DNA of 64,000 nt from Streptomyces zaomyceticus (lineage in GTDB: Bacteria; Actinomycetota; Actinomycetes; Streptomycetales; Streptomycetaceae), in contig NZ_BNBZ01000028.1 in assembly GCF_014656215.1 (NCBI RefSeq), forward strand, positions 32,296 to 96,295. Reading direction: 5' to 3'. The stretch's first letter is position 1. The number at the start of each line of letters is the position of its first letter. The translations under genes were made by a program, and so were the position numbers. The notes beneath the pieces are model-generated. The model saw only the letters and a list, made by a program, of their open reading frames with translations. It made no database searches and was not told the DNA's origin. This document shows, piece by piece, positions 31,077 through 39,746 of this stretch.

Positions 31077-31898
31077 ATGGCTCTGCATTCGGCGCCGCGA
31101 CTCGGTGTGGTGGTTCCTTCGGGAAATGCCGCCGCCGAACCCGAGATCGGCAGCCTCGTCAGTCCCGCATTCAATGTCCACACCTCGCGATTCCCGGTAC
31201 TTCCCGGTGAAGACCTGCGAGGCCGGCTCGAGAAGTACAACGACGTGCTCCCCGAGGTGCTGGGGAACTTCGGCGGGCTGCGCCTCGACGCGGCCGTCGT
31301 CTCCTGCACCGGATCGCACTACCTGCTGACCCCGGACGGCGACCGCGCCCTCTGCGCGGAGCTCTCCGAGCGCGCCGGAGCCCCCGTACGGTCGGCGGCG
31401 CTGGCCATCCTCGACACGGCGCGGGCGGTGGGCGCCGAGCGGCTGGTCCTGATCTCGCCGTACGAGCCCTGGCTCACCGAACTGTCCGAGGCCTACTGGG
31501 AGTCGGCCGGCCTCACGGTCGACCGGGTGGTCAAGATCCGGGCCGGTGCCCGCTTCTCCCCGTACGACGTGACCACCGAGGAGCTCGTCGCGCAGGTCCG
31601 GGAGGCCGAACTCCCGGAGGACGCGACGCTGTTGTTCACCGGCACCGGGATGTTCACCTTCGACGCGCTGGCCGAACTCGGGCGCGACAGCGGACGTGTC
31701 CTGCTCACCTCCAACCTGGCGAGCGCCTGGTGGGCCCGGGACACCCTCGGTCTGCCGGCCGAGGGCCCGGACGCCCACCCGCTGCTGCGCCGGCTGGCCG
31801 AGCGCACCGGTGCCCGGGCCGGCACGCGGACCGGCGGGCCGGCCGCCGCCCGGGAAGGCGCTCCGGCCTCCGGCCTCGATGCCGTGGCCGTGTCGTGA
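31077..31898 (+). CDS. Maleate isomerase/arylmalonate decarboxylase-like protein
   Basis: ATG 31077 (after GGGAGAG) gives 273 residues. The start RLGVVVPSGNAAAEPEI, with the Asn of the substrate pocket, and the motif VVSCTGSHYL with Cys77 identify the maleate-isomerase/AMDase branch of the Asp/Glu racemase superfamily. Canonical maleate isomerases and racemases have a second catalytic Cys. Here the matching segment reads LLFTGTGMFTFDAL (near residue 187), with Thr/Gly instead of Cys. A one-Cys arrangement is known in arylmalonate decarboxylases, so decarboxylation or a non-racemase isomerisation is possible. Its stop overlaps the GTG of the FAD monooxygenase. The C-terminal ~45 residues are an Ala/Gly/Arg-rich extension. 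Confidence 0.85.
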   Translation: MALHSAPRLGVVVPSGNAAAEPEIGSLVSPAFNVHTSRFPVLPGEDLRGRLEKYNDVLPEVLGNFGGLRLDAAVVSCTGSHYLLTPDGDRALCAELSERAGAPVRSAALAILDTARAVGAERLVLISPYEPWLTELSEAYWESAGLTVDRVVKIRAGARFSPYDVTTEELVAQVREAELPEDATLLFTGTGMFTFDALAELGRDSGRVLLTSNLASAWWARDTLGLPAEGPDAHPLLRRLAERTGARAGTRTGGPAAAREGAPASGLDAVAVS

Positions 31899-33145
31899 GC
31901 GGCGATTCCGCCTCCCGCGGACCCGTCGCCGTTGTCGGCGCCGGCCCCGTGGGACTGACCGCCGCGCTCGTCCTCGCCAGAACCGGCGTGCCGGTGACCC
32001 TCCTGGAGTCCCGGGAGACCCTGGCCACCGAGTCCCGGGCGTCCACCTTCCACCCCTCCACCCTCGACCTCCTCGACGAACTCGGCGTCGCCGCGGCCCT
32101 GCGCCGCCAGGGCCGTACCGTCGACCGCGTCCAGTGGCGCGACCTGGACGGCCTCGTCCATGCCGAGCTGGACTACTCCGTGCTCTCCGGGCACACCGGC
32201 CACCCGTACCGGCTCCATGTCGAACAGGCCCGGCTCACCCCGCTGCTGCTCGCCGAGCTGCACGCGACCGGTCTCGCCGACATCCGGTTCGGGGCCACCG
32301 TCACCGGGGCCGAGGACGGCGGAGACGGGGTGCGGCTGCGCACCCGGGACGCGGCGGGGCGGACCACCGTCACCCGCCACCCGTACGTCCTGGCGGCCGA
32401 CGGCAGCCGCAGCAGGCTGCGCGAGCTCGCCGGACTCCCCGGCACGGCCGAGGAGTACCCGGACTACGCGCTCCGCGTGGTCACCGGGACACCGCTCGAC
32501 GAGCTGGTCCCCGGGCTCGCCGCCCTCGCGTACGTCCGGGACGCGCGGGCCTCGTTCAGCGCGCTCGGGATGCCCGACCACTGGCGGCTGATCTTCCGGA
32601 TCCCGCGCGGCACGGACCGTGACGCCGTGCTCGCACCGGACGCCGTACGGGCCAGGGTCGAGCAGGCGCTGCCGGGCGCGGCGGGGCGCGCCGTGCGCGT
32701 CGCCGACGCGCACACCTACCGGCTCGCCCGGTTCCTGCTGCCCCGCTACCGGGCGGGTCGGGTGCTGTTCGCCGGGGACGCGGCCCATCTGACCTCCACC
32801 GCCGGCGGCCTGAACATGAACTGCGGGCTGCACGACGCCGTGGAGACCGGCCGGGCGCTCGCCGCCGTCCTGCGGGGCGACGCCCAGGGCGAGACGGCGC
32901 TCGACGCGGCCCTCGAACGCCGCCGCTCCGTCGTGGAGACGGCCGTCATCCCGCGCAGCGAGGCCCGTACGGCCGGACTGGACAGGGCGGCCGAACTCCC
33001 GTCCCGGCTGGCCTCCTTGCGGCGCACCGCCGAAGACCCCCACGCGGCCGCCGACTACCTGTTCAAGGCATCACTTCTCGACGTCGCACCACGACCACTG
33101 AAAGGTGAGGCACATGCGGATCTGGTTTCACAAGCACACCGTTGA
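31895..33145 (+). CDS. FAD-dependent monooxygenase (UbiH/PHBH type)
   Basis: GTG 31895 overlaps the preceding stop (GTGA), giving 416 residues. Motifs: PVAVVGAGPVGLTAALVLAR (FAD beta-alpha-beta), a stretch starting ETLATESRASTFHPSTLDLL, YVLAADGSRSRLRELAGL (DG motif), and GRVLFAGDAAHLTSTAGGLN then MNCGLHDA (GD motif, isoalloxazine-proximal Gly). The NAD(P)H-dependent family hydroxylates aromatic or heteroaromatic rings and some alkenes. In this operon with hemB it might oxidise a pyrrole or another enolic compound, which is inference. Its 3' end overlaps the next gene by 32 bp in another frame. Confidence 0.9.
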   Translation: MSGDSASRGPVAVVGAGPVGLTAALVLARTGVPVTLLESRETLATESRASTFHPSTLDLLDELGVAAALRRQGRTVDRVQWRDLDGLVHAELDYSVLSGHTGHPYRLHVEQARLTPLLLAELHATGLADIRFGATVTGAEDGGDGVRLRTRDAAGRTTVTRHPYVLAADGSRSRLRELAGLPGTAEEYPDYALRVVTGTPLDELVPGLAALAYVRDARASFSALGMPDHWRLIFRIPRGTDRDAVLAPDAVRARVEQALPGAAGRAVRVADAHTYRLARFLLPRYRAGRVLFAGDAAHLTSTAGGLNMNCGLHDAVETGRALAAVLRGDAQGETALDAALERRRSVVETAVIPRSEARTAGLDRAAELPSRLASLRRTAEDPHAAADYLFKASLLDVAPRPLKGEAHADLVSQAHR

Positions 33146-33914
33146 GGGACGCCTGCCGCTGCTCGACGAGTGGTATCGCACGCACCTGGACGCGATCGCC
33201 GCACCCGGCACCACCGTCGACATCAAGACCCTGCCGGCCGACACCTACCCCGACGCCACACCCTTCGGGCTCGTCGGCCACCACTCCGCCCAGGTGCTCT
33301 TCAGCCGGCACTTCTCCGAGTCCGCGCTCGTCGCCGAGCGGGAGGGCTACGACGCCTGGGTGATCGCCGCGGGCCAGGACCCCGGGCTGCGCGACGCCCG
33401 TCACCTCGCCTCCATCCCGACCCTCGGGTACGGCGAGACGGCCTTCTTCCTGTCGGCGCTCACCGGGCAGCGCTTCGGCGTCCTCGGCTTCATGCCGCCG
33501 CTGGAGGAGCCCATCCGGGCCAACATCCGGCAGTACCGCCTGGAGTCCTCGCTCAGCTCCTACGAGGTCGTCCCCGGCGGCTGGGACTCCGTGCACCGCT
33601 CCCTGGAGGGGGACTTCGACCAGTTCGTCGAGGTGTACTCGGCCGCCGCCGAGCGGGCCGCCCGGGCCGGGGCCGAGGTCATCATCCCCGCCGAGGGCAT
33701 CCCCAACGAGATCCTCTGGCACCTCGGCATCCACGAGCTGCACGGCCTGCCCGTGATCGACCCGGCCGGGCTCGCCGTCAAGCTCGCCGAGACCCTCGTC
33801 CAGCTCGGGGAGCTGAAGCTCTTCCAGCGCAGCGGACACGGCTACTGGTTCAGCCGCCCCGAGGAGCCCGTCGCCAAGCACCTGGAACAGGTCTTCCTCG
33901 GCGAGGCCCTCTAG
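33114..33914 (+). CDS. Cysteine-free Asp/Glu/hydantoin racemase-superfamily protein
   Basis: ATG 33114 follows AAAGGTGAGG, giving 266 residues. The overall layout is the Asp/Glu/hydantoin racemase fold: LVGHHSAQVLFS, YDAWVIAAGQDPGLRDARHL, FGVLGFMPPLEEPIRANIRQ, and AGAEVIIPAEGIPNEILW. In active racemases the places after the strands (before DPG, and in the GC-G-type motif) hold two Cys. Here they read AAGQDPG and IPAEGIPNE, and the whole protein contains no Cys at all. It therefore cannot use the two-thiol mechanism. An isomerase, lyase or decarboxylase using other groups, or a binding role, is more likely. It sits between the FAD monooxygenase and hemB. Confidence 0.85.
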   Translation: MRIWFHKHTVEGRLPLLDEWYRTHLDAIAAPGTTVDIKTLPADTYPDATPFGLVGHHSAQVLFSRHFSESALVAEREGYDAWVIAAGQDPGLRDARHLASIPTLGYGETAFFLSALTGQRFGVLGFMPPLEEPIRANIRQYRLESSLSSYEVVPGGWDSVHRSLEGDFDQFVEVYSAAAERAARAGAEVIIPAEGIPNEILWHLGIHELHGLPVIDPAGLAVKLAETLVQLGELKLFQRSGHGYWFSRPEEPVAKHLEQVFLGEAL

Positions 33915-34011
33915 GAGATGCCGTGTCCGCCGCCCTGTGCGCCCTCGCCGTCCCGCACCCGCACCCCCACGCGCGCCCGCACGCCGCCACGCCCTCGAAG
34001 GAGTCACGCCC

Positions 34012-35031
34012 ATGACGTACGACGCCTACGGCCGCAACACCGCCGCCACCGACCCCGCCGCCCCCTACTACCGCCCCCGCAGGCTGCGCCGCACGCCCGC
34101 GCTGCGCCGCTTCGCCGCCGAGACCCGCGTCGGCCCCGCCAACCTCGTCCAGCCCCTCTTCCTCCGCGAGGGCCTCACCGAGGCGCGGGAGATCCCCTCC
34201 ATGCCGGGCGTCTTCCAGCACACCCGCGACACCCTCCGCAAGGCCGCCGCCGAAGCGGTCGCGAACGGGGTCGGCGGACTCATCCTCTTCGGCATCCCCG
34301 AGCACAAGGACCCCACCGGCACCGGCGCCGTCGACCCCGACGGAATCCTCCAGGTCGCCCTGCGCGACGTCGTCGCCGAGGTCGGCGACTCCACCGTGAT
34401 CATCGGCGACATCAACCTCGACGAGTACACCGACCACGGCCACACCGGAGTCCTCGACGCGAACGGCGACGTCGACAACGACGCCAGCATCGAGCTGTAC
34501 GCCCGGGCCGCCGTCGTCCAGGCCGACGCGGGCGCCCAGATCGTCGCCCCCAGCGGCATGATGGACGGCCAGGTGCGCCGCATCCGCGAGGCACTCGACC
34601 GGGCCGGCCACCAGAACGTCGCCATCCTCGGCTACTCCGCCAAGTACGCCTCGCATTTCTACGGCCCCTTCCGGGACGCCGTCGAGTCCACCCTGCGCGG
34701 CGACCGCAAGGGCTACCAGCAGTTCCCCGGCAACATCCGCGAATCCCTCCTGGAGGTCTCGCTGGACGTCGCCGAGGGCGCCGACCTGGTGATGGTGAAA
34801 CCCGCGCTCGCCTACCTCGACATCGTGAGGCTGATCGCCGACCACGTGCAGGTGCCCGTCTCCGCCTACCAGGTCTCCGGCGAGTACTCGATGGTCGAGG
34901 CGGCCGCCGCCAAGGGCTGGATCGACCGCGACCAGGTCGTCCGCGAGAGCCTCGCCTCCATCCACCGGGCGGGCGCCACCCAGATCATCACCTACTGGGC
35001 CTCCGAGTTCGCCCAGACGCTGGACCGGTGA
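34012..35031 (+). CDS. hemB: 5-aminolevulinate dehydratase (porphobilinogen synthase), metal-site variant
   Basis: The 339-residue enzyme has both Schiff-base lysines: K211 in GYSAKYASHFYGPF and K263 in VMVKPALAYLD. It should condense two 5-aminolevulinate into porphobilinogen. The active-site metal segment reads DINLDEYTDHGHTG (133-146). Zinc-type enzymes have Cys at three of these places and usual Streptomyces HemB, as far as I recall, keeps some. Here all are replaced, so the enzyme is of the Mg-type or zinc-independent kind. The allosteric-Mg region (GNIRESLLE) is present. hemA follows after 4 bp. hemC and hemD, normally beside hemB in actinobacteria, are absent, so this is probably a second copy for a specialised pathway. 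Confidence 0.93.
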   Translation: MTYDAYGRNTAATDPAAPYYRPRRLRRTPALRRFAAETRVGPANLVQPLFLREGLTEAREIPSMPGVFQHTRDTLRKAAAEAVANGVGGLILFGIPEHKDPTGTGAVDPDGILQVALRDVVAEVGDSTVIIGDINLDEYTDHGHTGVLDANGDVDNDASIELYARAAVVQADAGAQIVAPSGMMDGQVRRIREALDRAGHQNVAILGYSAKYASHFYGPFRDAVESTLRGDRKGYQQFPGNIRESLLEVSLDVAEGADLVMVKPALAYLDIVRLIADHVQVPVSAYQVSGEYSMVEAAAAKGWIDRDQVVRESLASIHRAGATQIITYWASEFAQTLDR

Positions 35032-35035
35032 CCCG

Positions 35036-36397
35036 GTGAGCCCCTCCTCCACCATGCTGGTCCTCGGCATCAGCCATGCCAGCGCCCCGCTCGACCTCCT
35101 GGAGAGACTCGCCGGCACCGACCGGCCGGCCGAGGACCTCGTCTCCGACGTGACCTCCGTCGACGGCATCGACGCCGCCGTCGTCGTCTCCACCTGCAAC
35201 CGACTGGAGATCTACGCCGAGACCCGGGGCGGCCCCGACGGCGCCGGCGACCCGGGTGGCCTCACCGGCCTGGGCGAGCTGTTCGCCCAGCACACCGGCG
35301 TGGACCACGAGGAGATCGCCCCGCACCTCTACAGCCACCACGCGGACGGGGCCGTGCGCCACCTCTTCGCCGTGGCCTCCGGACTCGAATCGGTCGTGGT
35401 CGGCGAGGACCAGATCCTCGGGCAGGTGAAACTCGGCCTCGAACGCTCCCAGCGGCTCGACCGGACCGGCCGGGTCCTCGCCAAGGCCGTGCAGACCGCC
35501 CTGCGGGTCGGCAAGCGGGCCCGCAACGAGACCGGACTCAACGAGGCGGGCCGCTCGCTCGCCACCGCCGGACTCGGCTTCTTCGAACGCCGCGTCGGCT
35601 CCCTGCACGGCAAGACGGCCCTGGTCATCGGCGCCGGCGCCTTCGCCGGGGTCGTCGTGGCCGCGCTGCGCCGCTCCGGCCTCGACCGGGTGCACGTCGC
35701 CAACCGCACGCCGGAGAAGGCGCAGCGGCTCGCCGAGACCACCGGGGGAGTGGGGTACGACCTGACGGATCTGCCCCGGCTGCTCACCGAGGTGGACGTG
35801 GTGGTCGGCGCGACGGCCGCCACCGGCCATCTCGTCACCGCCCGGCAGGTGGAGGAGGCGCTCGCCGCCCGGAACGGCCGCGAACTGTTCCTGCTCGACC
35901 TGTCGCTGCCGCACAACATCGCGCCCGGCGCGGCGGAGCTGCCCGGCGTCACCTTCGTCGACCTGCGCCGGATCGCGGAGGAGGGCCAGGAGGACGAGAT
36001 CTCGGCGGCCAGCGTCCAGGCCGCGCACGAGCTGATCGACGCGGAGGTCGAACAGTTCCGCACCGGACTGCGCCTCGCCGGGGCCAAGCCGGTGCTCACC
36101 GCGCTGCGGACCGCGGCGACCGAGGCGGCCGAAGCCGAACTCGACCGGCTGGCGCGCCGGTTGGAGGGCGTCGACGGCGCGGTACGGCGGGAGATCGACC
36201 GCAGCGTACGGCGCATCGTCGACAAGGCGCTGCACCAGCCCACCGTCCTGGTGCGGGAGCTGGCGGCGGACCCGGACGGCGCCCGGCACATCGCCGCCTT
36301 CACCCGCCTCTTCGCGGCGGCGGAGGCCGAGGGCGACACCCCGCAGAAACCCCACGAGCACGACCCGAACGAGAAGAAGATCGAGGCCATCGCATGA
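35036..36397 (+). CDS. hemA: Glutamyl-tRNA reductase
   Basis: GTG 35036 gives 453 residues. The catalytic Cys54 lies in VVSTCNRLEIYAE, as in all HemA. A typical AVASGLESVVVGEDQILGQV follows, the NADPH domain starts at TALVIGAGAFAGVVVAALRR, and the C-terminal dimerisation helix is at about residues 340-420. The enzyme reduces glutamyl-tRNA to glutamate-1-semialdehyde, the first step of the C5 route to 5-aminolevulinate. It lies between hemB (4-bp gap) and the CoA ligase (ATGA overlap). The C-terminal tail is short and charged. All key residues are present, so it should be active. Confidence 0.95.
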   Translation: MSPSSTMLVLGISHASAPLDLLERLAGTDRPAEDLVSDVTSVDGIDAAVVVSTCNRLEIYAETRGGPDGAGDPGGLTGLGELFAQHTGVDHEEIAPHLYSHHADGAVRHLFAVASGLESVVVGEDQILGQVKLGLERSQRLDRTGRVLAKAVQTALRVGKRARNETGLNEAGRSLATAGLGFFERRVGSLHGKTALVIGAGAFAGVVVAALRRSGLDRVHVANRTPEKAQRLAETTGGVGYDLTDLPRLLTEVDVVVGATAATGHLVTARQVEEALAARNGRELFLLDLSLPHNIAPGAAELPGVTFVDLRRIAEEGQEDEISAASVQAAHELIDAEVEQFRTGLRLAGAKPVLTALRTAATEAAEAELDRLARRLEGVDGAVRREIDRSVRRIVDKALHQPTVLVRELAADPDGARHIAAFTRLFAAAEAEGDTPQKPHEHDPNEKKIEAIA

Positions 36398-38448
36398 GTG
36401 ACATCTCGGCTCTCTGGGAAGCCGGATCCATCGCCGTCATCGGCGCCAGCGAGCGCCCCGGCGCCCTGGGCCGCAAGCCGCTCGACTACCTGCTCCGCTA
36501 CGGCTACAAGGGCCGCGTCCTGCCGGTCAACCCGCGCTCCCCGGAGATCCTCGGCGTTCCCGCGTACCCCAGCGTGAAGGACGCCCCCGGCCCCGTCGAC
36601 CTGGCGCTGATCATGGTCTCCGCCGAGCGGGTCCCCGGCGCCGTCGACGACTGCGTCGCCGCCGGGGTCAAGCTCGCCGTCATCGCCTCCTCCGGCTTCG
36701 CCGAGACCGGGGAGGAGGGCGCCCGCCTCCAGGCGGAGGTCGTCGCCAGGGCCCGCGCCGGGGGCCTGCGGATCATCGGCCCCAACTGCATCGGCGCCGT
36801 CGCCTACGAGAACCGGGTCCTCGCCACCTTCAGCCCCCTCTTCGGCGCCGAGTCCGTGCCCTTCGAGCCCGGCACCCTCGCCTTCGTCAGCCAGAGCGGC
36901 GCCCTCGGCTTCGGCGCCGCCAGCCTCGCCCTGGAGCGGGGGCTGCGACCCGGCTGGGTGGTCAGCACCGGCAACGACGCCGATGTCACCGCGCTGGAGG
37001 TCCTGCGCGAACTCGCCGCCGTCCCCGAAGTCAGCGGTCTCCTCGGCTACCTGGAGGACACCCCGGACATCGGGACCCTCCGTGAGCTGGCCGGCTCGGG
37101 CAAGCCCGTCGCGCTGCTCAAGTCGGGCCGTACGGAGGCGGGCGGCCGGGCCGCCGCCTCGCACACCGGCGCCCTCGCCACCGACGACCGCGTCCTCGAC
37201 GCGGCCCTGCGCGGCCTCGGCATCGTCCGGGTCGACGACATCGACGAACTCCTCGACGTGGCACGGGTCTTCGAGTCCGAGCGGCGCCCCGCCGGCAACC
37301 GTGTCGCCGTCGTCACCACCTCCGGCGGCTCCGGCATCCTCGCCGCCGACGCCGTCGAGGCCCACGGCCTGGAGCTCAGCGCCCTGGAACCGCGCAGCAA
37401 GGAGGCGCTCGCCGAGATCGTCCCCGCCTTCGGGGCCATCGACAACCCCGTCGACATCACGGCCACCGTCCTCAGCGACCCCTCGCTCTTCGACCGCTCC
37501 CTCGACGTCCTCATCGCCGACGAGACCGTCGACATCATCGTCGCCGCCTTCTGCGTCATGGCGGGACCGGACGTCGAGAAGGCCGTCAACGCCCTCTCCC
37601 GGGCCGCCGTGAAGGGCGGCAAGCCCATCCTCGTCGCCCGGACCGGCGCCGACTTCCTCGCCCCCGACGCCCCGCGCGACCTGCGCGAGGCCGGACTCCC
37701 CGAATACCCGACGCCGGCCCGCGCCCTGCGGGCCGCCGCCGCCCTCTGGGAGGTCAGCCGGCCCCGGACCCTGCCGGACGCCCCCCGTCCCGGGACCGTG
37801 CCCGGCCCCGGCGCCGGGACGACCGAGCCGGAGCTCAAGCGGCTCCTCGCCGAGGCCGGGATCGCCGTGCCGAAGGGGCGGATCGCCGAGGACGCCGAGG
37901 ACGCGGCACGGGCCGTGACGGAGGCCGGCGGCACGGCGGTGCTCAAGGCCGTCGTACCGGGCCTGCTCCACAAGACGGAGGCCGGTGGCGTGGAGATCGG
38001 CGTCACCGCCGACGGCGCGCCCGAGGCGTTCGCCCGGCTCGCCGCGCTCGGCGGCCAGGTGCTCGTCGAGGAACTGGTCCGGGAGGGGGTCGAGTTGATC
38101 GTCGGCGTCCACACCACCGACCTCGGCCCCGTGCTCACCGCCGGACTCGGCGGGATCTTCACCGAGGTCCTGGACGACGTCGGCCACCGGCTCCTGCCGC
38201 TCGCCCCCGGCGAGGGGGCCGAACTCCTCGCCGGGCTGCGCGGCGCGAAGATACTCGCCGGGACGCGGGGGCGCCCCGCCGTGGACGTCGAGGCCGCCGC
38301 CGAACTCCTCCACAGGGTCGGCGAGCTGGTCCAGGACTGGCCCGCGGGCTTCGCCCTCGACCTCAACCCGGTCCGTGTCCTGCCGCGCGGCGCCGTCGTC
38401 CTGGACGCCGCCCTCGGCTTCGAGACCCCCGAGGAGGCCGGCCGATGA
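36394..38448 (+). CDS. ADP-forming acyl-CoA synthetase (fused alpha-beta, ATP-grasp)
   Basis: The 684-residue protein is coupled to hemA and hemL by ATGA overlaps on both sides. Domain order: CoA-binding Rossmann (SIAVIGASERPGALGRKPLD), two succinyl-CoA-synthetase-like ligase domains including the phospho-His loop ASHTGAL (H257), and a C-terminal ATP-grasp_5 domain (GGTAVLKAVVPGLLHKTEAG, GQVLVEELVREGVELIVGV). Such NDP-forming acetyl/propionyl-CoA synthetases interconvert an acid plus CoA plus ATP with acyl-CoA plus ADP and phosphate. Presence in a hem-type operon is unexpected. It may activate a carboxylic acid side chain of an intermediate, or serve an unrelated catabolic step. Confidence 0.9.
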   Translation: MSDISALWEAGSIAVIGASERPGALGRKPLDYLLRYGYKGRVLPVNPRSPEILGVPAYPSVKDAPGPVDLALIMVSAERVPGAVDDCVAAGVKLAVIASSGFAETGEEGARLQAEVVARARAGGLRIIGPNCIGAVAYENRVLATFSPLFGAESVPFEPGTLAFVSQSGALGFGAASLALERGLRPGWVVSTGNDADVTALEVLRELAAVPEVSGLLGYLEDTPDIGTLRELAGSGKPVALLKSGRTEAGGRAAASHTGALATDDRVLDAALRGLGIVRVDDIDELLDVARVFESERRPAGNRVAVVTTSGGSGILAADAVEAHGLELSALEPRSKEALAEIVPAFGAIDNPVDITATVLSDPSLFDRSLDVLIADETVDIIVAAFCVMAGPDVEKAVNALSRAAVKGGKPILVARTGADFLAPDAPRDLREAGLPEYPTPARALRAAAALWEVSRPRTLPDAPRPGTVPGPGAGTTEPELKRLLAEAGIAVPKGRIAEDAEDAARAVTEAGGTAVLKAVVPGLLHKTEAGGVEIGVTADGAPEAFARLAALGGQVLVEELVREGVELIVGVHTTDLGPVLTAGLGGIFTEVLDDVGHRLLPLAPGEGAELLAGLRGAKILAGTRGRPAVDVEAAAELLHRVGELVQDWPAGFALDLNPVRVLPRGAVVLDAALGFETPEEAGR

Positions 38449-39746
38449 GCGGCGGAGGAACGGCCAGCAAGGCACTCTTCGAGCGGGCCCGCCGGGTCAC
38501 CCCCGGCGGCGTCAACTCCCCGGTCCGCGCCTTCGGCGCCGTCGGCGGCACCCCGCCCTTCATGGCCTCCGCCCAGGGCCCGTACCTCACCGACAGCGAC
38601 GGCAACGAGTACGTCGACCTGATCTGCTCCTGGGGCCCGATGATCCTCGGCCACCGCCACCCGGCCGTCGTCGAGGCGGTCACCGGGGCCCTGGAGCACG
38701 GCACCTCCTTCGGGGCGCCGTCCACCGGAGAGGTCGAACTCGCCGAGGAGATCGTCGAGCGGGTCGCCCCCGTCGAGCAGGTCCGCCTCGTCAGCTCCGG
38801 GACCGAGGCGACGATGTCGGCGATCCGGCTTGCGCGGGGCTTCACCGGACGCGGCAAGGTCGTGAAGTTCGCCGGCTGCTACCACGGCCATGTGGACGCG
38901 CTGCTGGCCTCGGCCGGCTCCGGCCTCGCCACCTTCGCCCTGCCCGACACCCCGGGGGTGACCGGCGCCCAGGCGAGCGACACGATCGTCCTGCCGTACA
39001 ACGACCTGGCCTCCGTCGAGAAGGTCTTCGCGGAGATCGGCGACGAGATCGCCGCCGTCATCACGGAGGCCGCCCCCGGCAACATGGGCGCCGTCCCGCC
39101 GCTGCCCGGCTTCAACGCGGGCCTCAAGGAGATCACCGCCCGCCACGGCGCGCTCTTCGTCTCCGACGAGGTGATGACCGGCTTCCGGGCCACCCGCTCC
39201 GGCTGGTACGGGCGGGACGGTGTCGCCCCCGACCTGCTGACCTTCGGCAAGGTGATGGGCGGCGGCTTCCCCGCGGCGGCCTTCGGCGGACGGGCCGACG
39301 TCATGGCGCACCTCGCCCCCGCCGGACCCGTCTACCAGGCGGGCACCCTCTCGGGGAACCCGGTCGCCACGGCCGCCGGCCTCGCCACCCTCCGGCACAG
39401 CACCTCCGAGGTGTACGAGCGGCTCGACGAGGTCTCGGCCACCCTCGGCCGCGAGGTCTCGGCCGCCCTGACCAAGGAGGGTGTGGCGCACCGGGTCCAG
39501 TACTCCGGCACCATGTTCTCGGTCTTCTTCACCGAGGACGAGGTCGTCGACTTCGACGGGGTCCGCGCCACGGAGTCGTACCGCTACACGCCCTTCTTCC
39601 ACGAGCTGCTGCGCCGCGGTGTCTATCTGCCGCCCTCGCCCTTCGAGGCCTGGTTCGTCTCGGCCTCCCACGACGACCGGGCGGTCGGCCGGGTGGTCGA
39701 GGCGCTGCCCGCCGCGGCGGCCGCCGCGGCGGCGGCGACACCCTGA
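38445..39746 (+). CDS. hemL: Glutamate-1-semialdehyde 2,1-aminomutase
   Basis: The 433-residue class-III aminotransferase-fold enzyme carries RARRVTPGGVNSPVRAF at the start, YVDLICSWGPMILGHRHP, VRLVSSGTEATMSAIRLARG, KFAGCYHGHVDALL, VSDEVMTGFR and the PLP lysine K269 in TFGKVMGGGFPAAAFGG. It moves the amino group of glutamate-1-semialdehyde to give 5-aminolevulinate. In most Streptomyces hemL is unlinked to hemA/hemB, so this linked set is probably an extra copy. The C-terminus is an Ala run (PAAAAAAAAATP-like), and its stop codon is the first base triplet of a 14-bp tandem repeat. Confidence 0.95.
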   Translation: MSGGGTASKALFERARRVTPGGVNSPVRAFGAVGGTPPFMASAQGPYLTDSDGNEYVDLICSWGPMILGHRHPAVVEAVTGALEHGTSFGAPSTGEVELAEEIVERVAPVEQVRLVSSGTEATMSAIRLARGFTGRGKVVKFAGCYHGHVDALLASAGSGLATFALPDTPGVTGAQASDTIVLPYNDLASVEKVFAEIGDEIAAVITEAAPGNMGAVPPLPGFNAGLKEITARHGALFVSDEVMTGFRATRSGWYGRDGVAPDLLTFGKVMGGGFPAAAFGGRADVMAHLAPAGPVYQAGTLSGNPVATAAGLATLRHSTSEVYERLDEVSATLGREVSAALTKEGVAHRVQYSGTMFSVFFTEDEVVDFDGVRATESYRYTPFFHELLRRGVYLPPSPFEAWFVSASHDDRAVGRVVEALPAAAAAAAAATP

